Under the pieces are notes generated by a model, which did no database searches, was not told the DNA's origin, and worked only from the letters and a program-made list of their open reading frames with translations. This document shows, in pieces, positions 34,678 through 49,275 of a stretch of 64,000 bases of DNA. The stretch's first letter is position 1. Each line of letters starts with the position of its first letter. The stretch comes from Marthasterias glacialis. Taxonomy: Eukaryota > Echinodermata > Asteroidea > Forcipulatida > Asteriidae. Made by a program: the position numbers and the translations under genes. The stretch is taken from assembly GCA_911728455.2 (NCBI GenBank), contig OU452234.1:10991031-11055030 (forward strand), written 5' to 3'.

Positions 34678-35527
34678 TAACAATGTAATTTGGCTGAAGT
34701 GGAAACATAAATATGATATAAAAATACATTAACAGATTATCATGGGCTGCATCAGACATCCTAATAAAAATGAGCTTGCTCACCAAAAATATTTAAGAAA
34801 AGGATTTAGAAGGAATTTGGTCACATGGCGTGGATAAAATATACAAGGATTTTGAAGGGTTTTATGGTCTTTTTACCCTCTCAGACTGAAGGATATTGTA
34901 GGACTTGGGCTATGTGTGAGAAAATGGTCCTAGTTAGTTAGGGTTAATACACTATTACTACCCGTTTTTCATTGGGCCTTAAGCATTCCTGAAACCATCT
35001 CAACTCCTTTGGAGTATGCAGCACCGGCAGCCAAGGGTTGCACAGGTTGTTTATTATTTAGGTGAACAATCTCTACCCTCGCAGGTGCCCATTTACTCCT
35101 GGGTGATGAGAAGCAATTATAGTTACTTGCCTTGCCCAAGGGCACAAGTGTCAAGACTGTGATTCGAACTCACACTCTGCCTTTTTGGACTGTTTGTTGT
35201 TTATGGCCAACCATAGTTGCCCATAGAACACAAGTGTCACTACCAGGATTCGAACCCACACTCATGATGACTGGGCCATAAGAACTTGATGAGTTCAATG
35301 CTCTCCACCGCTCGGCCACGACGTGCTACTCCTCCGGAAAAAAAAAACCCCAATGACGTTGATTCTTGTCTAACTTTGAATGTCATCTTTTGTTTTGTTT
35401 CAGGTTGAAAACCATGTCGTCCATGAGAGCGGCTGATGAGCTAGATGAAGACCAAATTAGACAGATCCTTCATGATCTCGACTCGGCCTATCAGAGCTTC
35501 ATACGAACACTGGGTACTGGATCGTGA
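9439..35527 (+). CDS. vps28: VPS28, ESCRT-I subunit (seven coding exons)
   Basis: Coding exons are 9439-9481, 11193-11224, 23182-23309, 24498-24603, 25314-25415, 26085-26230 and 35404-35527. All junctions are GT-AG and phases agree; the 681 nt give 226 residues plus a stop, against 221 in human VPS28. VPS28 joins TSG101 (VPS23) and VPS37 in ESCRT-I on endosomes, for sorting ubiquitinated cargo and membrane scission. The N-terminal core carries [29 protein letters not shown] and [30 protein letters not shown] leads to the C-terminal four-helix domain (about 135-226), which in other species binds ESCRT-II; it has [19 protein letters not shown] and [19 protein letters not shown]. The start is Met-Phe, as usual in animals; upstream sequence in this frame has no ATG. 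Introns 2 (12 kb) and 6 (9.2 kb) are mostly repeats. I could not place the promoter or poly(A) signal. Confidence 0.96.
9482..11192 (+). other. vps28 intron 1
   Basis: It contains the long palindrome at 10701-10862. At 10960-11100 is an open stretch that resembles no family I know and looks like decayed mobile DNA. No other gene is seen. Confidence 0.7.
10701..10862. repeat. 162-bp nearly perfect palindrome
   Basis: The left arm runs CAAATATTGACTGCTT, GTGGCGTAGTAAAACTAGTC and GCCTATCTTCCC. The right arm returns GGGAAGATAGGC, GACTAGTTTTACTACGCCAC and AAGCAGTCCATATTTG. Arms of about 75 bases enclose a short GC-rich loop and differ by a few substitutions and small indels. It is probably a fold-back transposable element; the single-stranded form would make one long hairpin. 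Confidence 0.9.
11193..11224 (+). CDS. vps28: vps28 coding exon 2 (32-nt microexon)
   Basis: Acceptor TTCTGTTACAG and donor GAA|GTAAGT flank the 32 bases. They encode the end of an Asn codon, then [10 protein letters not shown], matching the conserved NxPELYEE start of the VPS28 core. Confidence 0.92.
11532..11640 (-). mobile_element. SINE family B body, antisense fragment
   Basis: CACAAGGCCCAGAGGCCACT and CCCAATGCGCAGAAACAGGA are complements of the SINE B body at 33110-33220 and 44900-44990. The tRNA-like head is absent. Confidence 0.75.
13306..13328. repeat. 23-bp perfect palindrome
   Basis: TTTTCGTCTCA and its exact complement flank a single central base. It is a possible remnant of joined inverted repeats. 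Confidence 0.8.
14330..14600 (+). pseudogene. non-LTR reverse transcriptase fragment
   Basis: The frame reads [19 protein letters not shown], the conserved RT block (LxDxSxAFDTIxHxxLL) of CR1/L2-like LINEs, preceded by [19 protein letters not shown] stop falls where the WFRSYLxGR block should follow. This is about 90 codons of a dead element, sense-oriented in vps28 intron 2. Confidence 0.8.
16033..16227. mobile_element. MITE with ~45-bp terminal inverted repeats
   Basis: AATAGGAGTGCACTGTTTGA at the left is answered by GTCCAGTGCACTCCTATT at the right, and pairing continues inward to GGTAAATTTG. The 195-bp element has no coding capacity. A fragment of the same family lies at 105-165. Confidence 0.85.
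18917..19085. mobile_element. MITE with ~28-bp terminal inverted repeats
   Basis: TATGTGACCCGCTCTGCAGA and its complement TCTGCAGAGCAGGTCACATA close a 169-bp element. An outer pair (GTTTACACCACC near 18880, GGTGGTGTAAAC near 19145) suggests insertion inside a larger inverted-repeat element. Confidence 0.8.
19607..20909. repeat. tandem duplication, offset 618 bp
   Basis: Two near-identical direct copies start at GAGCGGGGGACAGGG (about 19610) and GAGCGGGGACAGGG (about 20310). Both run through ACAACAGTGTGTGCGCTCGT and the A-rich GTTATATAAA block to a terminal palindrome. The copies differ by few changes, so the duplication is recent compared with neighbouring repeats. Confidence 0.85.
20221..20267. 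repeat. 47-bp palindrome, copy 1
   Basis: AATTCTGGATGTAACAC and its complement flank a GACAC/GTGTC centre. A second copy is at 20830-20876. Confidence 0.9.
20655..21057. mobile_element. ~400-bp MITE enclosing palindrome copy 2
   Basis: CATTCCACCAAGTTGGGACA at the left and TGTCCCAACTTGGTGGAATG (allowing one mismatch) at the right are terminal inverted repeats. The 47-bp palindrome at 20830-20876 lies inside. The first tandem copy has only the left end (about 20048), so the duplication copied part of the element. The AGTCGGTGATTAAA block recurs near 36838. Confidence 0.8.
21311..21905. repeat. two tandem copies of a ~265-bp element
   Basis: Copies at about 21320-21560 and 21650-21890 share TTTTTGACAGCAAGAGGG, TATTAACTGCTTTATTAGA and TTTCTATGGTTTGACCCC. 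Each begins with GCAAGAGGGCGC-like sequence and ends with GGGCGCCCTCTT, so each looks like a MITE with short inverted ends. Confidence 0.75.
22130..22309. mobile_element. MITE with ~30-bp terminal inverted repeats
   Basis: AATAGACCTTTATCATGGTG at the left and GCATGATAAAGGTCTATT at the right, with CGGCCATCTT/AAGATGGTTG just inside, close a 180-bp element. Confidence 0.85.
23182..23309 (+). CDS. vps28: vps28 coding exon 3
   Basis: It encodes [20 protein letters not shown] and continues to [10 protein letters not shown]. The donor is CA|GTTAGT: the last codon (CAG, Gln) is completed by the G of exon 4, which restores the conserved YTAAC frame. Confidence 0.95.
23330..23545 (-). mobile_element. 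SINE family A, tRNA-derived, fullest copy
   Basis: On the minus strand the head has an A-box-like TAGTCTAGTTGG and a B-box-like GGGCTCTAATCCC. The body carries TCACAGGACTCGGGAAAGTA and GTGCTTAATACACATCGGTG. It is a tRNA-derived SINE and not a tRNA gene: the fold is incomplete and the body recurs elsewhere. Confidence 0.8.
23575..23715 (-). mobile_element. SINE family A, second copy
   Basis: The body and B box (GGGTTCCAAACCC) match the copy at 23330-23545; the head is cut short at the tRNA middle. The two copies are adjacent and in the same direction. Confidence 0.75.
24075..24432 (+). mobile_element. SINE family C
   Basis: A tRNA-like head with a B box GGTTCGATTCC is followed by CTCCAGGCCATCC, TTTTCCTCCCTCCGGAAAAA, GATCTCAGGCTGTGCTC and GCTTCTCAGCTGCCAGTAAG, ending in (ATT)n. 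Other copies are at 30724, 43384 and 57205. Confidence 0.85.
24498..24603 (+). CDS. vps28: vps28 coding exon 4
   Basis: It encodes [20 protein letters not shown] through VEDFMKKYR, with acceptor CAATGACAG and donor AGG|GTAAGG. It lies 65 bases after a SINE C copy that fills most of intron 3. Confidence 0.96.
24604..25313 (+). other. vps28 intron 4 with 42-bp tandem duplication
   Basis: TTTAATGATAGGCTAATATT begins units at 24911 and 24953; the two 42-bp copies are essentially identical. Nothing else is recognised. Confidence 0.75.
25314..25415 (+). CDS. vps28: vps28 coding exon 5
   Basis: It encodes [20 protein letters not shown] through SECIAQVVS. The acceptor is TTCGTTAG and the donor TCA|GTAAGT. 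Confidence 0.96.
25416..26084 (+). other. vps28 intron 5
   Basis: It holds a 3' fragment of SINE D at about 25578-25660 (CCTTGGTTTCATTACCAGAA) and AT-rich sequence with an (ATT)n tract near 25715. No other feature. Confidence 0.65.
26085..26230 (+). CDS. vps28: vps28 coding exon 6
   Basis: It encodes [20 protein letters not shown] to EGKEKVNS plus TG of a Trp codon, the start of the four-helix C-terminal domain. The acceptor is GTTTCTCCAG and the donor TG|GTGAGT. Confidence 0.96.
26508..28190 (+). repeat. 96-bp minisatellite in vps28 intron 6
   Basis: The unit starts GAGTGGCATAGTTTATCTAT and includes TCGGACAGTAGGAGGGTTGA. Copies at 27749 and 27845 fix the period at 96 bp. The left part (26510-26990) uses a longer ~154-bp composite unit with an extra GGGATGGCAAAGTTTATCC block. 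Because 96 is a codon multiple, one + frame stays open for up to 125 residues ([15 protein letters not shown] repeat). Interrupted copies and the lack of a conserved start argue against a protein. Confidence 0.9.
28485..28545 (-). mobile_element. tRNA-like head fragment, different SINE
   Basis: The minus strand reads GGCTGGATAGCTCAGCTGG then TAGAGCATCGG, a good A-box region. No B box follows, so it is a truncated SINE head or tRNA pseudogene. Confidence 0.6.
28690..29100 (+). pseudogene. LINE 3' remnant with (ATT)n tail
   Basis: Joined across frameshifts the sequence has [13 protein letters not shown] and APKLWKL blocks typical of the C-terminal end of LINE ORF2. A GTAAGCGCTATGTAACCGCT block follows, then a GCGCTATACTAAACGCT/(ATT)n tail. 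It is broken by stops. Confidence 0.65.
29200..29260 (-). mobile_element. SINE family A head fragment
   Basis: CCATTCTAGAGCAGATGTCT and TACCAACTAGACTACC match the antisense tRNA-like head of the 23.4-kb copy. The body is absent. Confidence 0.7.
30724..31034 (+). mobile_element. SINE family C, copy 2
   Basis: GATTCCCGGCTAGGGCCATA, TTTTTCTCCAGGCCA and GATCTCAGGCTGGGCTCCG match the copy at 24075. It ends with CAGCTGCCAGTAAGGATAAT and an AT-rich tail. Confidence 0.85.
31434..31692. mobile_element. MITE with CAGTGGYGTAGCCA ends
   Basis: CAGTGGTGTAGCCA at the left and TGGCTACGCCACTG at the right are 14-bp terminal inverted repeats. The inside is GC-rich (GTGCCCCCTAAAATTTCCAG) and carries a TGTGCCCC minisatellite. 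Decayed relatives lie near 41795, 42395-42595, 42770-42810 and 63400-63615. Confidence 0.8.
31540..31665 (+). repeat. (TGTGCCCC)n minisatellite
   Basis: Ten or so 8-bp units change into a CCCCCTG-type unit at the right. It lies inside the CAGTGGYGTAGCCA element, so it expanded after insertion or came with it. Confidence 0.9.
32900..33230 (+). mobile_element. SINE family B, full copy
   Basis: The head GTGTCGTGGCCGAGCGGTTT resembles a class II (Leu/Ser-type) tRNA 5' half, and GTGGGTTCGAATCCCGGTC is the B-box arm. CTTGAGCAAGACACTTAACT and GGCCTTTGGGCCTTGTGAT follow. It recurs at 44684-45008, so it is a SINE and not a functional tRNA. Confidence 0.85.
33447..33522 (+). repeat. 12-bp minisatellite (GATGACCGATAC)
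   Basis: About six units of GATGACCGATAC lie in tandem. It lies in a dispersed sequence (GCCTCCATTGCC, TTTCAAGAACAA) that recurs without the array at 57600-57690. Confidence 0.9.
33801..33945. mobile_element. MITE, GGGAATAAAAG family, copy 1
   Basis: Conserved words are GGCATTTATGAATGGGAACA, CACGGCCACGACCCTG and CTTTTATTCCCTTA. A reverse-orientation copy lies at 52865-53012. Confidence 0.75.
34430..34676 (+). mobile_element. possible LINE 3' end with (AAT)n tail
   Basis: TGATGTCCATGTATGTTTCT then GAGGTCAAATAA runs into (AAT)n at 34648-34676, a common LINE tail layout. No protein motif survives, so the call rests on the tail alone. Confidence 0.35.
35040..35330 (-). mobile_element. two antisense SINE B-type heads
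   Basis: GATTCGAACTCACACTC (35161) and GATTCGAACCCACACTC (35250) are antisense B boxes. The second continues to CCACCGCTCGGCCACGACG, the antisense head. They are adjacent fragments just before vps28 exon 7. Confidence 0.75.
35404..35527 (+). CDS. vps28: vps28 coding exon 7
   Basis: It completes Trp and encodes [20 protein letters not shown] to RTLGTGS, then TGA at 35525-35527. The acceptor is TTTGTTTCAG. The tail is a few residues longer than in human VPS28. Confidence 0.96.
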
Positions 35528-35656
35528 GTAAAACATCCCAACAAAAGAGAAATAAGAAACCATTGTAAATTGACTTGTATATACTACTTCTAAAGTTAGT
35601 TAACAGATGTTATTTTTAGTTTATATAAAGGGCTTATTTGTATGCAATTTGTGAGG

Positions 35657-36395
35657 GGTGTAGCAACCAAGGCATTGTAGGGGTGTTACATGCCCCCTCC
35701 ACCCCCATCCAAGGGGTTGTAGGGGTGTTACATGCCCCCCTCCACCCCATCCAAGGGGTTGTAGGGGTGTTACATACCCCCCTCCAAGGTGTTGTTGGGG
35801 TGTTACATGCCCCCTCCACCCCCATCCAAGGGGTTGTAGGGGTGTTACATACCCCCCTCTACCCCCATCCAAGGGGTTGTAGGGGTGTTACATACCCCCC
35901 TCCAAGGTGTTGTTGGGGTGTTACATGCCCCCTCCACCCCCATCCAAGGGGTTGTAGGGGTGTTACATACCCCCCTCTACCCCCATCCAAGGGGTTGTAG
36001 GGGTGTTACATGCCCCCCTCCAAGGTGTTGTAGGGGTGTTACATGCCCCCCTCCAAGGTGTTGTAGGGGTGTTACATGCCCCCCTCCAAGGTGTTGTAGG
36101 GGTGTTACATGCCCCCCTCCAAGGTGTTGTAGGGGTGTTACATGCCCCCCTCCAAGGTGTTGTAGGGGTGTTACATGCCCCCTCCAAGGTGTTGTAGCGA
36201 CGTTACATGCCCCCCTCCACCCCCCTCCAAGGGGTTGTAGGGGTGTTACATGCCCCCTCCAAGGTGTTGTAGGGGTGTTACATGCCCCCCCTCCACCCTC
36301 ATCCAAGGGGTTGTAGGGGTGTTACATGCCCCCCTCCAAGGCATTGTAGGGGTGTTACATGCCCCCCCCCCCTCCAAGGCGTTGTAGAGGTGTTA
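35657..36395 (+). repeat. 33/42-bp minisatellite after vps28 stop
   Basis: Units of GTGTTACATGCCCCC plus TCCAAGGTGTTGTAGGG repeat every 33 bp; variants with an extra CACCCCATCC block repeat every 42 bp. Starts at 35683, 35725, 35767 and 35800 fix the periods. It begins about 130 bp after the vps28 stop, so it is probably in or next to the 3' UTR. Both periods are codon multiples, which keeps frames open on both strands. Confidence 0.92.
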
Positions 36396-37179
36396 CAACA
36401 ATAGATCGGTGCAGATCAGTGTAGACAATGACCATTGCTAACAATGGGAAACAAAGCATTCACTTGCCGAAATGGCGTATTTCACGTTCAAACAATAGAT
36501 AGAGCTCCAGTTCCCCATCTTGCGCCGCCGGCGCTCTATAGCCTTTGGTCAGAACACTTGATTTGACATTTATCCACACTATTACAAGTGTTCTTACATT
36601 TGACACAGTTATTTCAGGTACATGTAACTTTCGCCTTTTGACTGTGAAACTATTTGTTAGAGTTGAACAATTTTTACATTTATTTTAACATGAATATGTC
36701 AGTGTCATGTCTGGGTTTGCATTATTTTAAAATGTTTCAGCACTCAAATACACAAATTATGCAGACACACTTTGTGTACTAACTACATGACACACAATGC
36801 ACCAACAGGACCAAGAAAAAAAATTGTTGTTACGGTAGTCAGTGATTAAAGGGGGACTGCCGTCATGATCTTAGCTGGCCTGTGGCTGTACTTGGAATTG
36901 TGAACACTAACCCAGTTACTGCTCACGCGCACGGACTGACCGTCACATCACAAAGGGCTGTCAATGTTATAATTCCGACGTGACGGCCAGCACGCGCATG
37001 CATTAACCGGGTTAGAGTTCATATTCCATGTACAGTATGCATCTACGTAGTTTTTTTATTTAGTTTTATTGTTCTTGGAATATATGTAATGCGCTTTGGT
37101 CATTTTTGTGAAAAGCGCAATACATGCCCTATTTATGTCTGCTTTTACTGATACCCCAAAATATCCTTCAAACCTATAG
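36396..37179. other. intergenic, inverted-repeat traces
   Basis: Between 36895 and 37030, GAACACTAACCCAGTTA and TAACCGGGTTAGAGTTC form an imperfect inverted pair with GTCAC/GTGAC inside, likely a decayed MITE. Near 36720-36850 is a partial relative of the element at 20900-20980. Confidence 0.5.
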
Positions 37180-37184
37180 CTACC

Positions 37185-37468
37185 ACGGCCCAATTTCATA
37201 GCGCTCCTTAACGGTAAGCAAATTTTTGTGCTAACTAAAGAAGAAAAATTTGCTTAAGCGTAAGTGTATTCCACAGGTTAGCAAGGAAATTAGGCGGCCA
37301 ACTGTTCGCCATAGATTTGCATTGTTACGTCACTCATTTTCCTACAGTAAGCACCGGAAGGTTAGCATGCCTTTTCCTGTGCTTACGGTTAGCAGCACTG
37401 TGAAAATGGACATCACACAGTGAGCACAAAATCGGCCGCTAAGCAGCTGTATGAAAATGGGCCCGGGG
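37185..37468. mobile_element. MITE, CCAATTTCATAG family, copy 1
   Basis: CCCAATTTCATAGCGCTCCT at the left and AAGCAGCTGTATGAAAATGG at the right form inverted ends. Interior words GCACCGGAAGGTTAGCATGC and CACAAAATCGGCCG are shared with the copy at 40992-41282. Confidence 0.8.
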
Positions 37469-37741
37469 CCAGTAAAGCTGTGAAAGCACTCGAACATTGT
37501 CAAAGACTGGTATCTGCACTTAATATGTATGTGACCCAACATATTCACCGGTAGTCAAGTCTCATATTTCCGCGGGTCTCCTATTCCCGCGGTATAAGAA
37601 AATTATTATTTTTTTGCGGTGCCAATATGTCATTTATGGACGACTTTCATTCAGTGAATCGATAACCAATAACCTTCTGCCGATCTGGTGAAAAGAACAA
37701 ATCGGAATTGTCAAGGAGATATTCTAAATCTAAATACTTAA

Positions 37742-37806
37742 GCCCAACCCCAAACCCAACCCCAACCCCAACCCCAACCCCATCCCCAAGCCCAACCCCA
37801 ACCCTC
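37742..37806. repeat. (CCCCAA)n simple repeat
   Basis: About ten CCCAAC/CCCCAA hexamers with small changes. The complement is TTGGGG, telomere-like but not the animal TTAGGG. Confidence 0.85.
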
Positions 37807-38150
37807 ATTTTGTTATATCAATTGTCCTCACTTGCAAAGGGTGTTTTTACCTAAACAGTTTAAAGCTTGATATAGCACAAACATTGTTTTAGTATCTGGC
37901 TCAACAGCTTTATGGGTTATTCCTTTTATTCTCTGAAACCCTGTATTGCAAAAGTGTATTGCATTATTCAAGCAAATGTAATAAATAACACCAAAAAGTG
38001 CACCCAACCCCACTTGTGATTTATTTTTAGTTGGCCACTGCCTTAATGATGTGTGGCGCCGGCATTGTAAAATGTCGCCATACGGTCATTAGTATTGAAG
38101 GCTCAGTGACCCTTGGTAATTTATTCATTATTCATAAATACCCCATTATT

Positions 38151-38284
38151 AATTATTCTACTACCGCGGAGTAGATTTCAGAATTCAGGAGGACAACTTA
38201 GTTCTGAAAGGATGGACAGTTCTTTTCAGAACTAAGTTGTCCCTCCGAATTCTGAAATCTACTCTGCGGGTAGTAGAATAATTA
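38151..38284. repeat. 134-bp palindrome
   Basis: AATTATTCTACTACCGCGG, GTAGATTTCAGAATTC and GGACAACTTAGTTCTGAAA on the left are answered by TTTCAGAACTAAGTTGTCC, GAATTCTGAAATCTAC and GTAGTAGAATAATT on the right. Arms of about 58 bp enclose a short loop. The flank after 38320 (CATGGTGTTAACGCAAA, CACCATGCAA) matches the hairpin family at 46490-46540. Confidence 0.9.
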
Positions 38285-38885
38285 CAGGACAAGTTCTCAC
38301 AAGAACAATCTACTGTATATAGCAAAGTAGATATAATCACATGGTGTTAACGCAAACCACATATACATTGATACCTCACCATGCAATGCCTCAAAACCTA
38401 TAAAAGTTAGAACTAACGATTTCTTTGGCATTAAAAAAAATACACATTTCATTGTCGGCCAATATGTTAAACTCTCCTGGTTATTTTATAAATAGAAATC
38501 ATCAGCTCCCATGAATGACACTGTATAGTGGATGAATTTACTCATCAAAACAGTGTGAAATTACACCACCCTGTAAACCCCCTTTTAAAAAAGAAGAAAG
38601 AAATGAAAATAAAGGCAGGCATGACAGGGGAAACCCCCCACATATAGCAGACTTTGTGGCAAGCAATTACTCAAGTTGCACGGCCACCTGCCTCCATCCC
38701 ATTTACATGAATAATCATCTCCACATTAATCAACACATCTCTAGTCACTGCCTCATAAACAAGGAGAAATGGAAACTTGTCCTCCTACTAGACTCTCCGC
38801 CCCCCCGCCCCCTCCCCCTCCACCCTGTAAAACTGAGCATAAAGCGTGTCAAGTCGAGGGAGGGTGTCAAGTTATTAAACGGGGG

Positions 38886-39033
38886 TATTAAAAGATGTGA
38901 TTGCTTGACACTGGGGTGTCAGTTGGATTTGGATTGGTGGGAGGACGGAGCTCGAAAGTTGGGATACCATCCCTGCGAGATCGTTGGAGACGGTTTGGAT
39001 TGCGGATTTGTCCGGAGCAAAGGATTCGGGAGT
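38886..39033 (+). promoter_or_regulatory. candidate TATA and noncoding exon 1 of actin
   Basis: GGGGGTATTAAAAG gives a TATA-like box at about 38886-38894. About 140 bases on, GGGAGT|GTAAGT is a strong donor at 39034. Actin's first coding exon has an acceptor at 41371-41372, 12 bases before the ATG, so an upstream noncoding exon must exist. The pairing is an inference; no CArG box was clearly seen. Confidence 0.35.
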
Positions 39034-39444
39034 GTAAGTATCCAGTAATCTTTCAGGAATTCTTTTTCAAAAAAAAAGAAAAATACCATAGTTCTGGTGA
39101 TTGTTTCATGATTAATTTGCAAGCCAACAAATGTGATATGGGTGAAAATGTTTAGATTCGAAGTACAGGATTGGCACATGATTGGTAATAAAAAAGAAAA
39201 ATTAATAAATAACTGAAAAATTAATAAATAATAATAATTAGTTTCGATCTGAAAGCTTTCTGTTTGCAAATTTCAAACCAGTACCAATCCACCTAAAATT
39301 CTGTCGAAGTAAAGAGAATAGCATTTTGGAAGCTCCTGCAAATCACTGAACTGCTTACTTTGATTGCTGCGATCAAAGTAAGCATCATGGGAACATAATT
39401 ATGCACATTCTGGAAAAAAAAAAAAATTGTTGTTGGTTTAATAG

Positions 39445-39600
39445 GTGTTAATTTTTGCATCGGGGATGAAGAGTATTATTTGAGTTTTTACCCATACACA
39501 GATGTTTGTTAAGCACTGTATACTCGGTACTTTCCCCGAGGCCTGTGGAAAAAAATCCACACATCGGTGTATGGGTAAAAACACAAATAACATTTGTTGT
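39445..39600 (-). mobile_element. SINE family A body copies, rearranged
   Basis: TGTTAAGCACTGTATACTCGG and CCACAC-type body words occur as in the 23.4-kb copy. The segment then turns back with CACATCGGTGTATGGGTAAA in the opposite sense, so two truncated copies are joined tail to tail. Confidence 0.65.
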
Positions 39601-40991
39601 TGTTGCTTCAACTAAAATGTGACTGTCAAGTTTGATGTAATATTCACAGATTGGTTGGATGGTGCAGTCACTTGAAAACTAGAGGATAGAAAGATAGTTT
39701 GATTTAAAAAAAACAAAAAAAACAAACAAAACAAAGACAAACTTTGTCTTCGACTGAAGAAATGATTACATCTGGAAGAACAAAGTGATTTTTGTTTGTG
39801 TGTGTGTAAAGTGCTGTTATTTTTTTAAGAAAACTTTTAAAATCTGATAGAAATTATTTACAAAAGGGAAACGGAAACCTTTTTGATTTTTAAAGACGTG
39901 AGCACCTGCTTTAATTCAACTTCCAGAGGTTAGTTCTAAGATTTGGTTCCTTTAAAGGTCCCATGAATTATTTTTTTTATTGGTTAAAAAAATAAAAATA
40001 TGCCTATTATAGTATATCTTTACTTTTTTCACATTTTTTACATGTGTATTAATCGTAGAAATAATGATTTCTAAAATTAGGGGGTTGCCGTGCTCCGCCC
40101 ACCCTTCCTCATTAACATAAAATCTGTGATGTAGACAGTGGAACGGCTGACCAGGGCCATGTGTGTGACAATAACATACAATGCATTGTTGACCACTCGG
40201 CACCAGAGCCGTCTTTGAAATGATTTACCACAGCCAGCGTACGTCATGGATCATTGCGCAATCAGATGACACACATTTTCGGGGCTCAATTAAAGTGTAT
40301 TAATGCATAACAGACACATCAAAATAGTCAATACTACGTTTTGCTAATTTCAACCATATATTAAGCCACAAAAATGTTCCGTGACAAACAACCTCTTTAT
40401 GGGCCCTTTAAACCTTTGTCGTTTGTTGAGTGGGGGTACACATCCGAGAGCCAATCTTGAACTTTTTCCTTTAGAGTTTATCTTGAGTGTAAGAGAAATG
40501 CAATTGTAATTTCTTATAAAATCAAGAAATGATCACGAGATGGTTGTCATTCTTTCAGTAGAAAAAAATCCATCAACATTTCTTTCTTTTCCGCAATGAA
40601 AGGTCTAAAAGGTTTCCACTCTTATTTCTCTTTATGGATTACCATGGTTTAAATTTTAAGGAAAAAACTGAAACGGTTTGCAATTGTTTTTGTTGTTGTT
40701 ATTTATTTAGTTGTTTATCTGTCTATTTAATTTATTTATATATTTATTAATGGTATAGACCATGTAACATGAGCCACAGAGCCTGGACTTCTTGCAGGCA
40801 AAATTTGTTCATAGCCCAGTGGAAGAAAACTAAAATCTTACATTTCCCGGAGATCGCACTGTCAAACTTTGTCATCAACTTTTGATATGAAGAAAAGGGG
40901 GTACACCTCAAAACTTGTACAGCTTTTGTTTTTATAACTCTAAAATTTATGTGGAAATGATGATGCAAAATGTAAAATTTTCCATATGATC

Positions 40992-41282
40992 AGGAGCCAA
41001 TTTCATAGTGCCGCTTAACGATAAGCAAATTTTCATGCTAACTATACTATAGCAGAAAAATTTGCTTAAGTGTAAGCGTAGTTCACAGATGAGCAAGAAA
41101 AATTAGGCAGCCAGCTTGCGTGTTCACAATGGATTTACATTGTTACGTCAGTCATTTTCCTTCAGTTAGCACCGGAAGGTTAGCATGCCTTTTTATGTGC
41201 TTACGGTTAGCAGCGCTATGAAATGGACATCGCACAGTAAGCACAAAATCGGCCGTTAAGCAGCTCTATGAAATTTGACCCA
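40992..41282. mobile_element. MITE, CCAATTTCATAG family, copy 2
   Basis: GCCAATTTCATAGTGCCGCT and AAGCAGCTCTATGAAATTTG are the inverted ends. The interior matches the copy at 37185-37468. It ends about 100 bp before the actin start codon. Confidence 0.85.
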
Positions 41283-41384
41283 GTGTAGTATCTCCTGTAC
41301 CAGGAAATAATCTGGAAAAATACAAAGTCACTCTTGGTTACATCGTCTTTAGGCATTTGTCTGTTTCTACAGAACTATTGCATT

Positions 41385-49067
<7,683 letters not shown>

Positions 49068-49164
49068 AACCCCCATTTGGAGAAGGTACATGTACATCAC
49101 ACTTACCTCCCCTCCCTTCCTCCCCTCCCTTCCACTCCTCCTAACCCCCTACAAAAGCATGCAG

Positions 49165-49275
49165 TCTAGCGCACAGAATTCAAGTTCTGGTGGCTGAGTC
49201 ATCACAATGTGGGTTCGAGTCTTGGTCCCGGCACTTGTGTCTTTGAGCCAAGACACTTAACTATTATTGCTCCTT
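49165..49275 (+). mobile_element. SINE B-type fragment in actin 3' flank
   Basis: CAAGTTCTGGTGGCTGAGTC, GTGGGTTCGAGTCTTGGTCC and CAAGACACTTAACTATTATT match the SINE B head and early body. Confidence 0.75.

Larger units (their letters stand above)
26231..35403 (+). other. vps28 intron 6 (9.2 kb)
   Basis: Elements are listed separately. Stretches where I recognise nothing are 26231-26505, 29260-30720 (apart from T, G and C homopolymer runs near 29820-30165 and an AGGGCGCTAT inverted pair at 29440-29510) and 31760-32890. Confidence 0.6.
39034..41372 (+). other. region between candidate exon and actin start
   Basis: It holds a SINE A scrap at 39445-39600, where the ends of two copies face each other, and the MITE at 40992-41282. 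Other parts (39600-40990) are AT-rich with nothing recognised. Confidence 0.55.

Noticed and set aside
35638..36316. Open frames of 109-143 residues on both strands
   Set aside because: They are products of the 33/42-bp minisatellite, open only because the unit lacks stops and is a codon multiple.
38656..39048. 130-residue plus-strand open frame near the candidate actin promoter
   Set aside because: No domain, low-complexity middle, and it overlaps the candidate noncoding exon and its donor.
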